From Sebastes aleutianus (taxonomy: Eukaryota; Chordata; Actinopteri; Perciformes; Sebastidae), in contig CAKAKS010000062.1 of NCBI GenBank assembly GCA_916700875.1, forward strand, positions 9,870,373 to 9,934,372: 64,000 nt of DNA. The letters run 5' to 3'. A model generated the notes under the pieces. It did no database searches and was not told the origin of the DNA. It saw nothing but the letters and a program-made list of their open reading frames with translations. Shown one piece after another: positions 62,293-64,000 of the stretch (its first letter is position 1; each line of letters opens with the position of its first letter). The position numbers were made by a program, and so were the translations under genes.

Positions 62293-62526
62293 GGTTTAAT
62301 GTGTTTCATTCTGAGTTTCTTTTTTACATAAAAGCCCTTAAAGTCATGAAAAACATTTAAACTTCTTAACACAATAGAAGAATATGAATTACAGGTACAG
62401 CCCTGTAGCCCTTCATTTAATTTATTATTATTTTCATGTATAATTTTACATATTTTATTTGTTCTTGTTCTGAATGCACCTTGTCCTTTTACTTTAATGC
62501 AATGATCTATAAGCCATGTTGTTTGT
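62293..62526 (+). mobile_element. Fourth copy of the LINE 3'-end unit, upstream of bud31
   Basis: GGTTTAATGTGTTTCATTCT, CATAAAAGCCCTTAAAGTCA and CCTTGTCCTTTTACTTTAAT match the 41-kb copies, in the same orientation. It follows the I-like LINE coding end by 138 bp and ends about 230 bp before the bud31 ATG. Confidence 0.8.
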
Positions 62527-62756
62527 ACATTTTGCTATACATGTTTGTACATTTTGCTGACATGATGCTACGCAGTCTTGTCCAGTAGGAGGCGGTATGC
62601 AGCTTAAAGCTGGTTGCGATCCGCCAGAAACTGAGAGAAGAGGAAGAAGAAATGGACCCCTGGTGACGTGAAATTGAAGCGCCTGAGACGAGTTCGCAAT
62701 ACAAAACGAAAACACGGAGAGCTTTTTGTTCTGTATTTTGTATAAAACAGAGCAAA

Positions 62757-62850
62757 ATGCCGAAAGTAAAGAGGAGTCGGAAGCCTCCTCCAGACGGCTG
62801 GGAGCTCATTGAGCCCACTCTGGACGAGCTGGATCAGAAGATGAGAGAAG
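62757..62850 (+). CDS. bud31: BUD31 homologue (G10 protein), first coding exon only
   Basis: The exon encodes 31 codons plus one base, MPKVKRSRKPPPDGWELIEP through DQKMRE, then a strong donor GAAG|GTGAGC at 62851. It is the near-invariant start of the eukaryotic G10/BUD31 family, a small zinc-binding nuclear protein of the activated spliceosome; the human protein has 144 residues. A basic cluster at residues 3-9 is the predicted nuclear localisation part. The remaining exons, including the cysteine-rich C-terminus, lie to the right of this window. An ORF that runs on to 62978 is intron read-through. The upstream region (62580-62756) is GA-rich with no TATA box seen. Confidence 0.95.
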
Positions 62851-63220
62851 GTGAGCTGGTAGAAGATTATTCATGTTGTTCAGATGCTCCTCACAAACAC
62901 CTGGCCGTCGAGCTGCAGACACAGCACGGTCTGTGGGGGAAAGATCAGCCTTCACCTCCACTACTCTCTCAATGTTGATGGATCTTTGTTATGTTTTGTT
63001 TTGTTTTACCACTGATTAACGCTGGGTGGTGTCAAGAATCAACGAATCAAAAGAACAGCTACAGGTCAAGCGGTTAGTTCAGTGAGATACTATTGTTGAT
63101 TCTGTCTTCTGATAGGCCAGATGTCTCAACATGTGTGATCATATGACGTCTAATTAAGGGAAACCTTAATGTTAATGTATACAGTTGTACTTAAGACAGA
63201 AGTCTGCTTCCAACTTTGTG

Positions 63221-63268
63221 GTAACAGTTTGATAGATAGTAACTTTATTGGTCCCGAGGGAAATTCAA
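63221..63268 (-). mobile_element. LINE-type 3' terminus in bud31 intron 1
   Basis: The minus strand reads CTTGAATTTCCCTCGGGACC then AATAAAGTTACTATC, a terminus common to fish L2-type elements. It abuts the tandem array that follows. Confidence 0.55.
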
Positions 63269-63842
63269 GACCAAAACGACCGATTAGTCGACTAATTGAC
63301 CAGAGAAATCTTAGTCGACTAAAGAAATCTTAGTAGACTAGGACCAAAACGACCGATTAGTCGACTAATTGACTAAAGAAATCTTAGTTGAATAAAGAAA
63401 TCTTAATCGACTAGGACCAAAACGACAGATTAGTCGACTAATTGACTAAAGAAATCTTAGTTGAATAAAGAAATCTTAATCGACTACGACCAAAACGACA
63501 GATTAGTCGACTAATTGACTAAAGAAATCTTAGTTGAATAAAGAAATCTTAATCGACTAGGACCAAAATGACCAATTAGTCGACTAATTGACTAAAGAAA
63601 TCTTAGTCGACTAAAGAAATCTTAATCGACTAGGACCAAAATGACCAATTAGTCGACTAATTGACTAAAGAAATCTTAGTCGACTAAAGAAATCTTAGTA
63701 GACTAGGACCAAAACGACAGATTAGTCGACTAAATGACTAAAGAAATCTTAATCGACTAAAGAAATCTTAGTAGACTAGGACCAAAATGACCAATTAGTC
63801 GACTAATTGACTAAAGAAATCTTAGTCGACTAAAGAAATCCT
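63269..63842. repeat. Tandem array, about 73-bp period, eight units, in bud31 intron 1
   Basis: Units begin at about 63269, 63342, 63415, 63488, 63561, 63633, 63706 and 63778 with GACCAAAA(C/T)GACC. Each contains the palindrome-rich GATTAGTCGACTAATTGAC and two AAAGAAATCTTAGTCGACT-like half-units. The CGATTAGTCGACTAAT core resembles hAT-like miniature elements. Confidence 0.92.
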
Positions 63843-64000
63843 TTTGTAGAAGGCTGGGTAAGGCTGGGGAAAATGCCCCCAAGCAGAAGCACAGAGCGCT
63901 GACCTTAACCACATCCAACACCTAAGTATTCTCATAGGAGTGGAGGCTGTTATGGTAGCAGATGTATATATTCTATAGTATGCATTACATATTTAGTGCT

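Noticed and set aside
62757..62978. A 73-residue single-exon protein continuing past the bud31 exon.
   Set aside because: Residues after MRE do not match BUD31, and a consensus donor GTGAGC is exactly at the expected junction.

Overview
This is a vertebrate nuclear genome window, almost certainly from a spiny-rayed (acanthomorph) teleost. The genes are split by GT-AG introns, coding exons occupy only a small part of the sequence, and the rest is dense in (CA/GT)n microsatellites, tRNA-derived SINEs, L2-like and I-like LINE fragments and TTAA-flanked or hAT-like miniature elements. Vertebrate orthologues were recognised by reading the exons and comparing them with remembered families; no database search was run.

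Layout. 618-15120 (minus): slc29a4, a nucleoside/monoamine transporter (ENT4/PMAT). Nine coding exons are present; the last lies beyond base 1, and a probable non-coding first exon sits near 15 kb. 15.1-31.3 kb: 16 kb with no recognisable gene, holding many microsatellites, a long purine tract and repeat pairs. 31347-34263 (plus): atp5mf, complete. 34419-40726 (minus): cpsf4, complete, tail-to-tail with atp5mf. 40.7-44.2 kb: repeats, including clustered LINE 3' ends and a 500-bp TTAA element. 44249-54911 (minus): shmt1, complete, with a TATA-box promoter. 56780-60541 (minus): pdap1, complete. 62757-62850 (plus): first coding exon of bud31; its first intron runs off the right edge.

The genes form no pathway. 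slc29a4 is plasma-membrane transport, atp5mf is a mitochondrial ATP synthase subunit, cpsf4 is mRNA 3'-end processing, shmt1 is cytosolic one-carbon metabolism, pdap1 is a casein-kinase-type phosphoprotein and bud31 is a spliceosome factor. pdap1, bud31, atp5mf and cpsf4 also neighbour each other on human 7q22, so this is a conserved block with changed order and orientation, joined here to shmt1 and slc29a4, which lie elsewhere in human.

I found no new gene system. The most informative non-genic signal is mobile-element history readable from within the window: a TTAA miniature family with empty sites preserved in sister repeats, nested insertions, and SINEs with perfect target-site duplications.
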